A stretch of DNA of 64,000 bases from NCBI GenBank assembly GCA_963742655.1, contig CAVUMM010000006.1, positions 1 through 64,000 on the forward strand, read 5' to 3'. Made by a program: the position numbers and the translations under genes. The notes under the pieces were generated by a model. It was not told the origin of the DNA and made no database searches. It saw only the letters and a list, made by a program, of their open reading frames with translations. Positions 33,581 to 42,653 of the stretch are shown here, piece by piece; the stretch's first letter is position 1, and each line of letters begins with the position of its first letter. This stretch comes from JAICLK01 sp963742655 (GTDB lineage Bacteria; Patescibacteriota; Saccharimonadia; Saccharimonadales; UBA4665).

Positions 33581-33881
33581 AAGCAGCAACGCGATTGCGA
33601 ACCGACGTGCCTTAGTTGCATCCCGAATAAGGCATCATATTTAATGAAAAGTCTAGTAGCCCGACGGCTATTAGCTGAATAATGTAGCCTTTCGAACGCA
33701 TTCGCTTTTTTGGTCTGGATACAAGGTTGTTTTTCTTATGTGATCTTTTACTTTTTTGTGTCGCCATTGTATGCTGAAATTACACGACACTACCCATTCA
33801 GAACAACACCGGATAACACCTAGGAATGTCACGGGAAGTCCAAGGGTAGTATTTCTATATATAATATGGGATAATATGTAA
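33581..33881. other. Intergenic region, 301 nt
   Basis: No ORF or RNA gene seen. The last 30 nt are very AT-rich and contain TATATATAATATGG, then GATAAT (33870-33875) 6 nt before the next ATG. The rest shows only short T-runs. Confidence 0.5.
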
Positions 33882-35141
33882 ATGAGTGAGGTTGACTCTG
33901 CTGCTATTGAGGCGGCCCATTTTCCGGTTCACGCCGTAGCGGCGATTGCCAGCGGCGATCTTTTAGCTTTGTACCCAGACAGGTTGCATGACGTACGTGA
34001 GTTAGCTTCATTTTTGGTTGGACGAGAAGTTGGCTGGGGCCAAGTGAGACTGTTGACACCCCATTTAAGCACGGCCGTTTTGGGACAATTCGCATCGTCT
34101 GCCGACACACTCCCAGGTATACGTGATCAAGTTGGAATGATGGGGTGGCTGAGTGCCCAGCCGGAATATACGGGGGACGACACCGCAAATATTCCGTTGC
34201 GGCCGATTGAAAACGTAGAAACCTTGCTAGCCGATATTGAAGTGCAGCAAGCCAACGAAATAGTGCGCGATTCTCTTGTGGCGGTGTTTTTGGGTTATAC
34301 GCTGATGGCGAAATCCATCGAAGGCAATATATTGGTTACTTCACCGACGTACCAAAATGCCGGGGAACCCGGGTTCCGCCCGTTTAATGGCGGCAAAGCC
34401 AGTTCGCACGAGATGCAGGCTGAGCTCAATCGGGTCATTGCTGAGTATCAGGAAATGGGAGTTGAGCTAGGTCTGGAAAATGAAGAATCTCTGCGCAAGC
34501 TTTTAATTCAGCTCGGACTCGGTATTGATTGTTCGAACTTTATTTACCGCTATAGTTTGCTGTCTCATCAACAACTGGGCTTAGCCTCTTATGACTCCAC
34601 TATTTTCTGGCCATCCGACAAAGTGCGGGAGTTTTACGAGGCGGGGAAGTGGCAGTCTCGTGACAAAGATGGTACGGTGCGCGCGCTCACCAACAGACAG
34701 CTCGCATTCCTTAATGCCAACAACGCAGTTTCGGTTGCATGGATTCGGGATGCGTTCGGCCGGAACAACTCAGTAGGCATCGTAGGCGCTGAACACCTGT
34801 GCTCGGATGGTGCAACAGTACCGGTTCAACCACAAGACATCATGCCGGGCGATTTGGTCCGCTTTGACCAACCGAATACCGGACGTACCGGGCATGTAGC
34901 AGCGATAGTGAGCGCGATTCATACTGATCACGGAGTTGAGCTTACCATTTATCACTCCTGGCACACCAGGGACTTAGACGCCGGTTTGCGCGAGGATCGA
35001 TTGCTTATTGCGGCAGACGGCAGAATTCTATCTAGTTCACATCCGGGGTTGATTGATCCTGCGCGGTATAGCTCGATAACTGTTCGGCGGCAAAAATCCA
35101 TCGACAATCATTACTGGGCTATAAAAGCGCAAGCTGCCTAA
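33882..35141 (+). CDS. NlpC/P60-like cysteine hydrolase without signal peptide
   Basis: 419 aa. The C-terminal third matches the NlpC/P60 papain-like fold: likely catalytic Cys in GLGIDCSNFIYRYS and His in RTGHVAAIVS, with GDLVRF between and TIYHSW after. The N-terminal 200 residues are unknown. No signal peptide or membrane helix is visible, so it is either cytosolic or exported by an unusual route. Substrate could be a peptide-amide or an acyl group. Leaderless start: GATAAT lies 6 nt before the ATG. Confidence 0.72.
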   Translation: MSEVDSAAIEAAHFPVHAVAAIASGDLLALYPDRLHDVRELASFLVGREVGWGQVRLLTPHLSTAVLGQFASSADTLPGIRDQVGMMGWLSAQPEYTGDDTANIPLRPIENVETLLADIEVQQANEIVRDSLVAVFLGYTLMAKSIEGNILVTSPTYQNAGEPGFRPFNGGKASSHEMQAELNRVIAEYQEMGVELGLENEESLRKLLIQLGLGIDCSNFIYRYSLLSHQQLGLASYDSTIFWPSDKVREFYEAGKWQSRDKDGTVRALTNRQLAFLNANNAVSVAWIRDAFGRNNSVGIVGAEHLCSDGATVPVQPQDIMPGDLVRFDQPNTGRTGHVAAIVSAIHTDHGVELTIYHSWHTRDLDAGLREDRLLIAADGRILSSSHPGLIDPARYSSITVRRQKSIDNHYWAIKAQAA

Positions 35142-35273
35142 ATCATTACTGATATGATAAGTCTATAAAAGGTCTGACCCTTAACAGATAGGGATTTTGC
35201 AGATTTGGTGAGTATGGATTGCGAATAGCCTAATGCTTGGGTGTAATGTCGGGCTATGAAATAATAAAGGTCT

Positions 35274-36968
35274 ATGAGACAGAAACAGGCTTTGGGTGTG
35301 ATGCTTTCGGGCGCGTCGGTTTTTTTGACCGGGCCGCCAGGGGCGGGGAAGACGTATGTATTGAACGAGTTTGTGCGCCGGGCGGAACGGCGGGGCAAGC
35401 GTGTGGCGGTGACAGCCAGTACCGGAATTGCGGCCACGCACATCGGTGGGTCGACGATTCACTCGTGGTCGGGGCTGGGTATCCGCGACCAGCTGATGCC
35501 GTATGACAGGGAATGGCTCGGCGCGAATGATCGTTTGCGCAAACGCTACGCGGGCACGGATATTTTGGTGATTGACGAAGTGTCAATGCTGCACGGCAAG
35601 CGGCTCGATATGGTAAATGAAGCCTGCAAGTTACTGCGCGGCAGCGACGCTCCATTCGGCGGGCTTCAAGTTATTCTGGTCGGCGATTTGTTCCAGCTTC
35701 CTCCCGTCAATCGCGAGAGCGAATTGGTGGATTTTGCTCACACATCAGCCGCCTGGGAGGAGCTCGCGCCAAAAATCTGCTACTTGAGCGAGCAGCACCG
35801 TCAACAGGGCGACCGGCTGCTCGATGTGCTCGAAGCTATGCGACGCAACGAAGTTGAAGATTGGCACACCGATGCATTGATGGAACGCGTGGGCAAGCAA
35901 CCGTCAGGGGACGTTCCAGTCACGCGGCTCTACGCGCATAATGTTGATGTCGATACCATCAACGACCGCCATTTATTCGCTTTGGGCGGCGAAACAAAAA
36001 CATTTATGATGGAAACGAGAGGCGGCGCGACCAAAGTAGAACAACTGGTTCGAAGCGTACTGGCGCCCGAGGTTTTGGAGCTGAAAACCGGTGCCGAAGT
36101 CATGTTCGTAGCAAATAATTTCGCGGAAGGATTCGTGAACGGCAGCCGCGGGCAGGTAACCGGATTCAAAAACGGGCTGCCATTAGTGGAGCTTACGAGC
36201 AGCGGTCGAATAATTACGGTTGAGACGCATAGCTGGACACTTATGGAAGATGGCAAAAAGCGCGCTGAAGTCATTCAATTGCCGCTGCGCCTGGCGTGGG
36301 CGATTACTATCCACAAGAGCCAGGGGATGAGTTTGGATGGGGCTGAGATCGATTTAAGCAAAAGCTTTACACCCGGCATGGGCTATGTGGCGCTCTCTCG
36401 CGTGCGATCGATCGATGGTGTATTTTTGACCGGTATCAACAATATGGCGATGCAACTGCACCCGGATATTTTTGAATTTGACGCCGAGCTGCGGTCGGCT
36501 TCTGACTCACTGGCTTCGCAAACGGCTGATGCTACTGATGAAGCTGTTACTGACGAACCGGTAGCATCAAATATTAATGAAGAACTGCTCGCCAAACTGA
36601 AGTCGTGGCGGATTAAACGGGCGACTGCCGACCGGTTACCGGCGTATATTATCGCGCACGACCGCGCGCTCGAAGCGCTTGCAACCAACCCGCCGTCAAC
36701 GCCCAACCAGCTTCTTGCGACGCCCGGCTTCGGCCCGGCCAAAGTCGAAAAATACGGCGAAGATATTCTTGGCATCACCCAGGCATTTGCCGATGCGTCT
36801 TCGGAGACGACCGACGAACATGCGGGTTTGACCGATCAAAGCTGGACCAAACAGGACGATGATCGTTTACGCGCGCTTATTCGCCAGAATGCGCCGCTTT
36901 CCGCGGTTTGTGATGCGCTTCAACGTGATCCAGAAGACGTCTGGGGCCGCATAAGTGATTTGCTTTGA
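35274..36968 (+). CDS. Pif1-like DNA helicase with C-terminal HRDC domain
   Basis: 564 aa. Superfamily 1B helicase: Walker A LTGPPGAGKTYVLNEF, ASTGIAA, Walker B VIDEVSMLHG, GDLFQLPPV, and C-terminal ITIHKSQGMSLDGAEI and YVALSRVRS, all near the Pif1/RecD2 consensus. Residues about 430-505 form an HRDC domain (LLAKLKSWRI; LATPGFGPAKVEKYG), and a short helical tail follows. Probably unwinds G4 or R-loop DNA. The upstream 130 nt contain no clear ribosome-binding site. Confidence 0.9.
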   Translation: MRQKQALGVMLSGASVFLTGPPGAGKTYVLNEFVRRAERRGKRVAVTASTGIAATHIGGSTIHSWSGLGIRDQLMPYDREWLGANDRLRKRYAGTDILVIDEVSMLHGKRLDMVNEACKLLRGSDAPFGGLQVILVGDLFQLPPVNRESELVDFAHTSAAWEELAPKICYLSEQHRQQGDRLLDVLEAMRRNEVEDWHTDALMERVGKQPSGDVPVTRLYAHNVDVDTINDRHLFALGGETKTFMMETRGGATKVEQLVRSVLAPEVLELKTGAEVMFVANNFAEGFVNGSRGQVTGFKNGLPLVELTSSGRIITVETHSWTLMEDGKKRAEVIQLPLRLAWAITIHKSQGMSLDGAEIDLSKSFTPGMGYVALSRVRSIDGVFLTGINNMAMQLHPDIFEFDAELRSASDSLASQTADATDEAVTDEPVASNINEELLAKLKSWRIKRATADRLPAYIIAHDRALEALATNPPSTPNQLLATPGFGPAKVEKYGEDILGITQAFADASSETTDEHAGLTDQSWTKQDDDRLRALIRQNAPLSAVCDALQRDPEDVWGRISDLL

Positions 36969-37045
36969 ATTTAATCGGCTGGCTGTGTCTGTGTCATAAA
37001 CTTCTTTTGACGGGCTAATGGCAGCTGCTATACTCTAAACCTATA

Positions 37046-37729
37046 ATGAGGCATGTTCTTATCACTGGCGGATCTGACGGACTCGGTAAGGTTACCGCAA
37101 AAAAGCTGGGCGAGTCGGGATTTCTGGTAACGATTTTGGGCCGTGATGCCGAGAAGACAAAGACGGTCGCAGCCGAGCTCGGTTGTGCCTATGTCGTTGC
37201 CGATATTTCTGATTACGTCCAGGTTGAGGCGGCTGTTGCGCAAACTACCAAAGACAACGGGCCGATTGATATCCTTATCAACAACGCCGGACTTTGGATA
37301 CAGGGTGCACTGGAAGATAATGATCCAGAACAAATCAAGCAGGTCATGGATGTCAATGCTCTGGGCACTATCTATTGCACACGCTCTGTCGTGCCGGCCA
37401 TGAAACAACGAAAAAACGGGCGCATCATCAATGTAATTTCAGGCGCCGGTATGAATGGTAAGGCTGAGCGTGCACCATATGGCGCGACCAAATTTGCAGT
37501 GGCTGGCTTTACGAAGTGTATGCAGCTTGAGTTGAAACCGTTCGGTGTTGCCGTAGACGGATTTTACGTCCAGGCTATGAATACTTCGTTTTTTGGCAAA
37601 TCAGGCAACACTCGTGATATGAGCAAGGCGCTCGATCCGGCTGTACCGGCCGATGCACTCGTGTATCTTTGCGGCTTGCCCGACGGTGTTGGCGCGCCGG
37701 AATTTGGCATTACAAGCCTTAGTTACTAG
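37046..37729 (+). CDS. Short-chain dehydrogenase/reductase (second)
   Basis: 227 aa. TGGSDGLGKVTA, NNAG, Ser in VISGAG and YGATK are all in place, so a competent NAD(P)-dependent enzyme of unknown substrate. TATACT (37029-37034) lies 11 nt upstream, giving at most a few bases of leader. It shares only the fold with the SDR at 30172. Confidence 0.9.
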   Translation: MRHVLITGGSDGLGKVTAKKLGESGFLVTILGRDAEKTKTVAAELGCAYVVADISDYVQVEAAVAQTTKDNGPIDILINNAGLWIQGALEDNDPEQIKQVMDVNALGTIYCTRSVVPAMKQRKNGRIINVISGAGMNGKAERAPYGATKFAVAGFTKCMQLELKPFGVAVDGFYVQAMNTSFFGKSGNTRDMSKALDPAVPADALVYLCGLPDGVGAPEFGITSLSY

Positions 37730-37777
37730 GTCTTGAGCTTAAATTACCCCTGTTACATGGTACAATAGTCAGTAATT

Positions 37778-38425
37778 ATGGAAGCGTGGCTTCAAAAAAT
37801 TCGTGATCCCATCCGCGGCTTCGTGGGTCGGCTTGCGGCCTGGCTTGACCGCGCGAGCGGCGGCAAAATTTCACCGGATATGGTAACACTTGTCGGGCTT
37901 GTTATGCACGTGCCAATAGCAGTTCTAATTGCTACTCAGCACAATTTTTGGGCTGCCGGATTGCTGGTGGTTTTTGGGTTGTTCGACACGCTCGATGGCG
38001 CATTGGCGCGAGTGCAACACGCAACCGGGCCGCGCGGCATGCTGCTAGATTCCATCACTGACCGCATGAAAGAAATCTTACTGTACATCGGCGCAGCCTA
38101 TGGCATTATCGCCGGTACAGGCCGACCGTATCTTGCGGTGTGGGCCGTCGCCGCTTGCGGTTGCTCACTACTCACGAGCTATATTAATGCTTGGGGCGAT
38201 GCGGTGATGTCGCGCTATAAAATGGGCCAGCATACGACAAACAATTCGTTTCGCGGCGGATTTTTTCCGTTTGAAGTACGGATGTTCGTTCTGGTGATCG
38301 GATTATTGAGCGGGCGCGTCGCGCTGGCGGTTATCATAATCGCTCTCGGCGCAGCGTATACGGCGGCAGAGCGCCTTGTTAGAATTCTTAGTAAATTGCG
38401 CGTGGGGGATAATGTTCAAGATTGA
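37778..38425 (+). CDS. CDP-alcohol phosphatidyltransferase
   Basis: 215 aa membrane enzyme that transfers a phosphatidyl group from CDP-diacylglycerol (or similar) to an alcohol. The complete motif D-x2-D-G-x2-A-R-x8-G-x3-D-x3-D is seen in LFDTLDGALARVQHATGPRG through LDSITDRMKE. About six membrane helices. Which alcohol (glycerol-3-phosphate, inositol phosphate or other) cannot be told. It overlaps the next gene by 14 nt, and a CarS-like CDP-lipid synthase follows: a lipid headgroup operon. Confidence 0.9.
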   Translation: MEAWLQKIRDPIRGFVGRLAAWLDRASGGKISPDMVTLVGLVMHVPIAVLIATQHNFWAAGLLVVFGLFDTLDGALARVQHATGPRGMLLDSITDRMKEILLYIGAAYGIIAGTGRPYLAVWAVAACGCSLLTSYINAWGDAVMSRYKMGQHTTNNSFRGGFFPFEVRMFVLVIGLLSGRVALAVIIIALGAAYTAAERLVRILSKLRVGDNVQD

Positions 38426-39059
38426 TTTGCACACACACTCTGTCTCTTCACCGGACGGCGGGCTGACGAGCAAAGACTATGAGCAAATGTTGCAAAGCGG
38501 CGGGCTTGATTTTATCGCAATAACCGACCATGATAAAACGGATTTTGCCAAAGGCCTTCAGGCAAAACTGGGCGATAAAATCATCGTAGGCGAAGAAATT
38601 TATGCACGCGAAGGCGAACTCATCGGCCTATATCTGCAACGTACCATTCCGTCTGGTTTGAGTGTGCGCGATACTGCCAAAAGAATTCGTGATCAAGGCG
38701 GTTTGGTGTATGTACCGCATCCATTCGAAGGATTTCGTGAAGGCCTGCAAGAGACGGATTTGGACACGATTGCTGATATGATCGATATTGTCGAAGTTCA
38801 TAACGGCAGGGCATTGTTGCATTACAAACACAAACAGGCATTCATGTGGGCGGCCAGACACTTAAAAGCCGTGGCTTCGAGCAGTGATGCTCACGGATGG
38901 AAAGGCTGGGGCAGAACGTTCAGTGTGGTCGACCCGGCACCGACGCGCGAAAATCTGGTCGAATTATTATCACACGCCACGCATGTGCAGCAATTTATCG
39001 GTTTGCACGGTATTTTGTATCCAAAGTTAAACCGCAGGCGAAAGAAACGTGCGAAATGA
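38412..39059 (+). CDS. PHP-domain phosphoesterase
   Basis: 215 aa. Metal ligands of the PHP fold in order: IDLHTHS, AITDHDKTDF, EEI, VPHPFEG, VEVHNGR and SSDAHG. RNase AM/phosphatase type rather than polymerase type. GGGGG just upstream supports the ATG at 38412; the open frame from 38376 would add twelve residues without homology. It lies inside a lipid operon, so a lipid-phosphate role is possible but unproven. Confidence 0.85.
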   Translation: MFKIDLHTHSVSSPDGGLTSKDYEQMLQSGGLDFIAITDHDKTDFAKGLQAKLGDKIIVGEEIYAREGELIGLYLQRTIPSGLSVRDTAKRIRDQGGLVYVPHPFEGFREGLQETDLDTIADMIDIVEVHNGRALLHYKHKQAFMWAARHLKAVASSSDAHGWKGWGRTFSVVDPAPTRENLVELLSHATHVQQFIGLHGILYPKLNRRRKKRAK

Positions 39060-39613
39060 TCAAAGAGCTACTATTTGCGATTTGGTTTTTCGCTCCTGCG
39101 GGATTTGCAAACGCGACTCCGGTTTTTATCGCGATGATACCCGGACTAAAGAAATTCAGTAAGCCGATGGATTTCGGAAAGTCTTACCACGGACAGCGAA
39201 TTTTTGGGAGCCATAAAACCTGGCGAGGATTTGTCGCCGGCGTGTTAATGGCAACGCTCGTTTTTTGGCTGCAGCAAATTCTTGTCGGACACTATGCATG
39301 GGCGCAAAATTTGACTTCGCAGATAAATTACCTAAGTTTACCAACACTTATCCTCGGCCCGCTATTCGGTATTGGCGCACTAGGCGGCGATGCCATCGAA
39401 AGCTTCTTTAAGCGCCAACGGCGCGTGCCGCCCGGTCATGGCTGGTTTCCATTCGACCAAACAGACTATATCATTGGTGGCGCATTGCTTACCGCCCCAT
39501 TCGTCCCGCTTAGTTTTCGTGAATACGTACTTTTGATTCTGTTCTGGTTGGTTGCCCATATAGCGGCAGGTTATTTAGGATATCTTGTCGGGTTGAAAGA
39601 GCGCCCGATATAA
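39056..39613 (+). CDS. CDP-archaeol-synthase-like membrane protein (DUF46/CarS)
   Basis: 185 aa, about five membrane helices. The C-terminal signature GDAIESFFKRQRRVPPGHGW...DQTDYIIGG matches the CarS/CdsA family that makes CDP-activated lipids from CTP and phosphatidic acid or its ether analogue. ATG overlaps the PHP stop (ATGA), so the three genes 37778-39613 are one operon. Finding CarS and a CDP-alcohol transferase together suggests a complete two-step headgroup pathway on an unusual lipid backbone. Confidence 0.82.
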   Translation: MIKELLFAIWFFAPAGFANATPVFIAMIPGLKKFSKPMDFGKSYHGQRIFGSHKTWRGFVAGVLMATLVFWLQQILVGHYAWAQNLTSQINYLSLPTLILGPLFGIGALGGDAIESFFKRQRRVPPGHGWFPFDQTDYIIGGALLTAPFVPLSFREYVLLILFWLVAHIAAGYLGYLVGLKERPI

Positions 39614-39622
39614 AGAAAATTT

Positions 39623-40324
39623 ATGAAGTTATTATTAACGTCAGCCGGTATTACGAATAATTCGATTGCCCAAGCTCTGCGCGATTTGTTGGGCAAACCA
39701 ACTAATGAATCAAAAATTGTCGTAGTACCGACTGCGCATAACCCGGTGTCGGGTGACAAGACTTGGGTAATCGAGGAAGATATGGCCGGGCCGCACAAAT
39801 TAGGCTGGAAGGAATTTTCAATCATTGATCTGGCCGCCGTCAGTACGCTGGATAGAAAAATGTGGTGGACAAAATTCGAAGATGCCGACGTTTTATTGTT
39901 TGGTGGTGGAAATAATTTTTACTTAAGTTACTGGCTGCAGAAGTCGGGCTTATTTGATGTTTTACCCAAATGGCCGGAATCCAAGATATTTGTCGGCATA
40001 AGTGCCGGAAGCATTGTCGCGGGAATAAGCATGCGTTATGAATCACATTTGCTCGAGAAATCCGGTGTGCTGGAAGATGACGACTATGACGAAGTCGGTC
40101 CGGCCGGGCAATCTTCAAATAAGACGCTTAATCTCATGAATTTTGCGATCCGTCCTCACCTGAATTCGCCGAATTTTCCAAAAGTCCGAGAACCGATTCT
40201 CGAAAAGCGCGTGGCAGAAACCGGAATTCCGATGTACGCAGTAGACGATCAAACGGCCCTGAAAGTCATAGATAATGACGTCGAGGTCATATCCGAAGGT
40301 ACCTGGAAATTGTTCAGTCATTAA
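39623..40324 (+). CDS. Peptidase family S51-like protein
   Basis: 233 aa. Dipeptidase E/cyanophycinase fold with GGGNNFYL and the nucleophile elbow VGISAGSIVAG, and a candidate His in IRPHLNS. Likely cytosolic hydrolase of Asp-type or small peptides. It starts 9 nt after the lipid operon and may be part of it. Confidence 0.85.
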   Translation: MKLLLTSAGITNNSIAQALRDLLGKPTNESKIVVVPTAHNPVSGDKTWVIEEDMAGPHKLGWKEFSIIDLAAVSTLDRKMWWTKFEDADVLLFGGGNNFYLSYWLQKSGLFDVLPKWPESKIFVGISAGSIVAGISMRYESHLLEKSGVLEDDDYDEVGPAGQSSNKTLNLMNFAIRPHLNSPNFPKVREPILEKRVAETGIPMYAVDDQTALKVIDNDVEVISEGTWKLFSH

Positions 40325-40334
40325 CCTTAAGCAC

Positions 40335-40363
40335 TTGTTCTGGCAATCGGGGGCGGCGATAAT
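40335..40363 (+). promoter_or_regulatory. Sigma70-type promoter, leaderless
   Basis: TTGTTC (40335-40340), 17 nt, GATAAT (40358-40363), then 8 nt to ATG 40372. Confidence 0.6.
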
Positions 40364-40371
40364 GAATAGAC

Positions 40372-41121
40372 ATGGGAGTTTGGCCGAATCGGTTACGCGA
40401 ACCAGCGGATGCAGGCTTTGATGGCGCCCTGAGGCGGGGAATGCTCGAAAACGCAAAATTATTGGCACTCGAACGAGGATTGGGTGATTTTTTCGCGGGA
40501 TCCGTCGATTTGCCGATCGTGACACGGTACGCTGATGACGAACTCGGATTCTGGACATATCAGTTCGGTGGCTCGAGCCACTTGCAGAGTGCCGCAGAAG
40601 TCGGGGGATATGCGGTTGAGCTAACAAAATTTGCCCCTTCACGGCAGCAGAATTTTCCAACCACGTACGATTTATTTTTAACGGCTGCTTATACTGGCGG
40701 TCTCGATGTCGATCGCTCAAAAGGCGAAGATAGTCTAAGTGCTATTGTAAGATTTCGCAAACGCCCTTTTATAGATCTTTATCAAGGATTCTCCGTTGTA
40801 ACGACGTATCGTTATGGAATAACAGGGCCGGGCTTTTCCGGTGTTCACCGAAGCGCTATCAGAGAAATCCTCGGTATTCGCAGGATGCTTCATGGGCCAA
40901 AGCTGCTTGCGAGAAATACGTTTTCGCCACTTAGCACTAAAAGAAATGTACGGCCAACTGCGGTGATAGCTGTCGTGGACGAAAACATTCGAGATAGACA
41001 AACGTTATCCGAAATATCGCCGGCGTTGCAAGATATAGTGGTTGAGCTCGATAAAGATCGGATACGAGCAACTATCGCAGCGCTTGGCTGGACAGCAATT
41101 GAAACAAACCAAGAAATATAG
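40372..41121 (+). CDS. Hypothetical protein
   Basis: 249 aa, not recognised. Soluble, no signal peptide; a segment of aromatic and Tyr-rich beta strands (TYDLFLTAAYTGGLDVD; GFSVVTTYRYGITGPGF) sits in the middle. It has its own promoter (40335-40363), predicted to make a leaderless message. It stands between the S51 peptidase and def with no evident link to either. Confidence 0.55.
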   Translation: MGVWPNRLREPADAGFDGALRRGMLENAKLLALERGLGDFFAGSVDLPIVTRYADDELGFWTYQFGGSSHLQSAAEVGGYAVELTKFAPSRQQNFPTTYDLFLTAAYTGGLDVDRSKGEDSLSAIVRFRKRPFIDLYQGFSVVTTYRYGITGPGFSGVHRSAIREILGIRRMLHGPKLLARNTFSPLSTKRNVRPTAVIAVVDENIRDRQTLSEISPALQDIVVELDKDRIRATIAALGWTAIETNQEI

Positions 41122-41168
41122 TGTCGTAGTTTGTAATAATTTAAGTCAACATAAGCTACACTGATACC

Positions 41169-41747
41169 ATGGCTAAAATTCTCAGGCGTACCCTGTTCGG
41201 CAATCCGATTTTGCGTACGCCAGCGCGGCGGTTGAATCCGGCAGAAATAAAGTCTCCTGCGATTCAGGAATTGATTGCCGATATGCGTCACACGGTTGAC
41301 GTTAAAAAATATGGCGTTGGTCTGGCAGCGCCGCAAGTCGGCCGACCTGTTGCTCTTAGTATCGTGGGCATCAAAGCGACGCCGTCGCGGCCGGGTTTAA
41401 AAGCTATCGAAATAGTTATCATCAATCCGGAAATTATCAAAACTTACGGTCGTCGATCGCAAAAATGGGAAGGTTGTATCAGCTTTGGCGGCGGCGCGAA
41501 TTTCCCGTACGCCAAAACGTTACGCTGGTCAAAAATCCGCTTGCGTTACATTGATGAACATGCCAAACAGCACGAAGAAGATTTTGACGGATTGCTGGCG
41601 CACGTTTTGCAGCACGAGACCGATCATCTGAACGGCATTTTGTTTGTCGAACGGGTTAAGGATCCGCGAACTTTCGTGATGGTCAGCGAATACAAAAAGC
41701 ATATTTTGCCGCAGGAGCAAAAAGCCAAGAAACGTCGGAAGAACTAA
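41169..41747 (+). CDS. def: Peptide deformylase
   Basis: 192 aa. Removes formyl groups from nascent proteins. Motifs: GVGLAAPQVG (motif 1), EGCISFGG (motif 2, zinc Cys), and LQHETDHLNG (motif 3, HExxDH zinc site). Normal length. TACACT (41157-41162) lies 6 nt before the ATG, so probably leaderless. It converges with pheA; the two stops overlap by 4 nt. Confidence 0.95.
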   Translation: MAKILRRTLFGNPILRTPARRLNPAEIKSPAIQELIADMRHTVDVKKYGVGLAAPQVGRPVALSIVGIKATPSRPGLKAIEIVIINPEIIKTYGRRSQKWEGCISFGGGANFPYAKTLRWSKIRLRYIDEHAKQHEEDFDGLLAHVLQHETDHLNGILFVERVKDPRTFVMVSEYKKHILPQEQKAKKRRKN

Positions 41748-42568
41748 GACGTCGTTTTGCGGCCCGCGACGTATTCTCCAAGAATCCGCACGTTGCAGCC
41801 GCGTTCTTCGAGTTTGTGTACAGTATCGTGCAACGATTTTCCGGCGGACTCAACATCAATCAGGAACTGATAGCGCCACGGCTGCTTAGGAATCGGCCGG
41901 GATTCCAATTTTGTCAGATTAATCTGGGCAGCTGCTAATATCCCGAGCGCATGCCACAGTGCGCCTGGCTCGTGCGGGGTTTCAAGCACGAAAGACGTTT
42001 TGTCGGCGGCATCGGCCGGCTTGTGGTTGCGGCTCAAAATCAAAAACCGGGTGACATTATTCGAAAAGTTTTCGATGTTGGTATGCGCGATCGGCAAGTC
42101 ATGCAGTCTTGCGGCCATTGAACTCGCAACCGCAGCGTTGGAATTATCACCGAGCTGTTTGATATGTGCGACACTCGCGGCCGTATCGCTGTATTCGATC
42201 CGTTCGGCCTGCGGCAGAAACTCATCAAAAAAATCTGAGCACTGCGGCAATGCCATCGGATGCGAGTAAACGCGGGCAATCGCTTTCAAATCGGCGCCGG
42301 GCAGGGTAATGAGATTATGATGGATCTGTTCGTAGACTTCGCCCGCCACGAAAAAATCATGCTTGAGCAGCAGATCGTAGACGGGGTGCACTGTGCCGGC
42401 AATGGAATTCTCCGCGCCCACGATTCCGGAATCGGCAGCGCCACTTTGGAGCGCATCAAACACGGCCGCGAATGTTTCGCAGCACTCAAGCTCGTTGTCG
42501 CTGCCAAAATAACTTTCGGCTGCGATGTGATGATAGGATCCTTCTTCACCCTGAATAGCAATACGCAT
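41744..42568 (-). CDS. pheA: Prephenate dehydratase
   Basis: 274 aa. Converts prephenate to phenylpyruvate for phenylalanine synthesis. The catalytic domain carries IAIQGEEGSYHHIAAESYFG and NVTRFLILSR (the TRF motif), and a C-terminal ACT domain carries ESRPIPKQPWRYQFLIDVE (the Phe-binding ESRP). No chorismate mutase domain and no other aromatic genes are nearby, so it may complete a scavenged precursor or be a remnant of a pathway. Confidence 0.92.
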   Translation of the reverse strand: MRIAIQGEEGSYHHIAAESYFGSDNELECCETFAAVFDALQSGAADSGIVGAENSIAGTVHPVYDLLLKHDFFVAGEVYEQIHHNLITLPGADLKAIARVYSHPMALPQCSDFFDEFLPQAERIEYSDTAASVAHIKQLGDNSNAAVASSMAARLHDLPIAHTNIENFSNNVTRFLILSRNHKPADAADKTSFVLETPHEPGALWHALGILAAAQINLTKLESRPIPKQPWRYQFLIDVESAGKSLHDTVHKLEERGCNVRILGEYVAGRKTTS

Positions 42569-42653
42569 CGAGAAATGAGTATACTACATCCTCCGAAGGT
42601 TGTGGAGCCGATTTCCAGCAGGCACGATATAATAGCCTGGAAGGAGATATTTC

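Noticed and set aside
38897..39055. N-terminal extension of the CarS-like gene
   Set aside because: Overlaps the PHP gene in another frame and has no homology; ATGA overlap supports ATG 39056.
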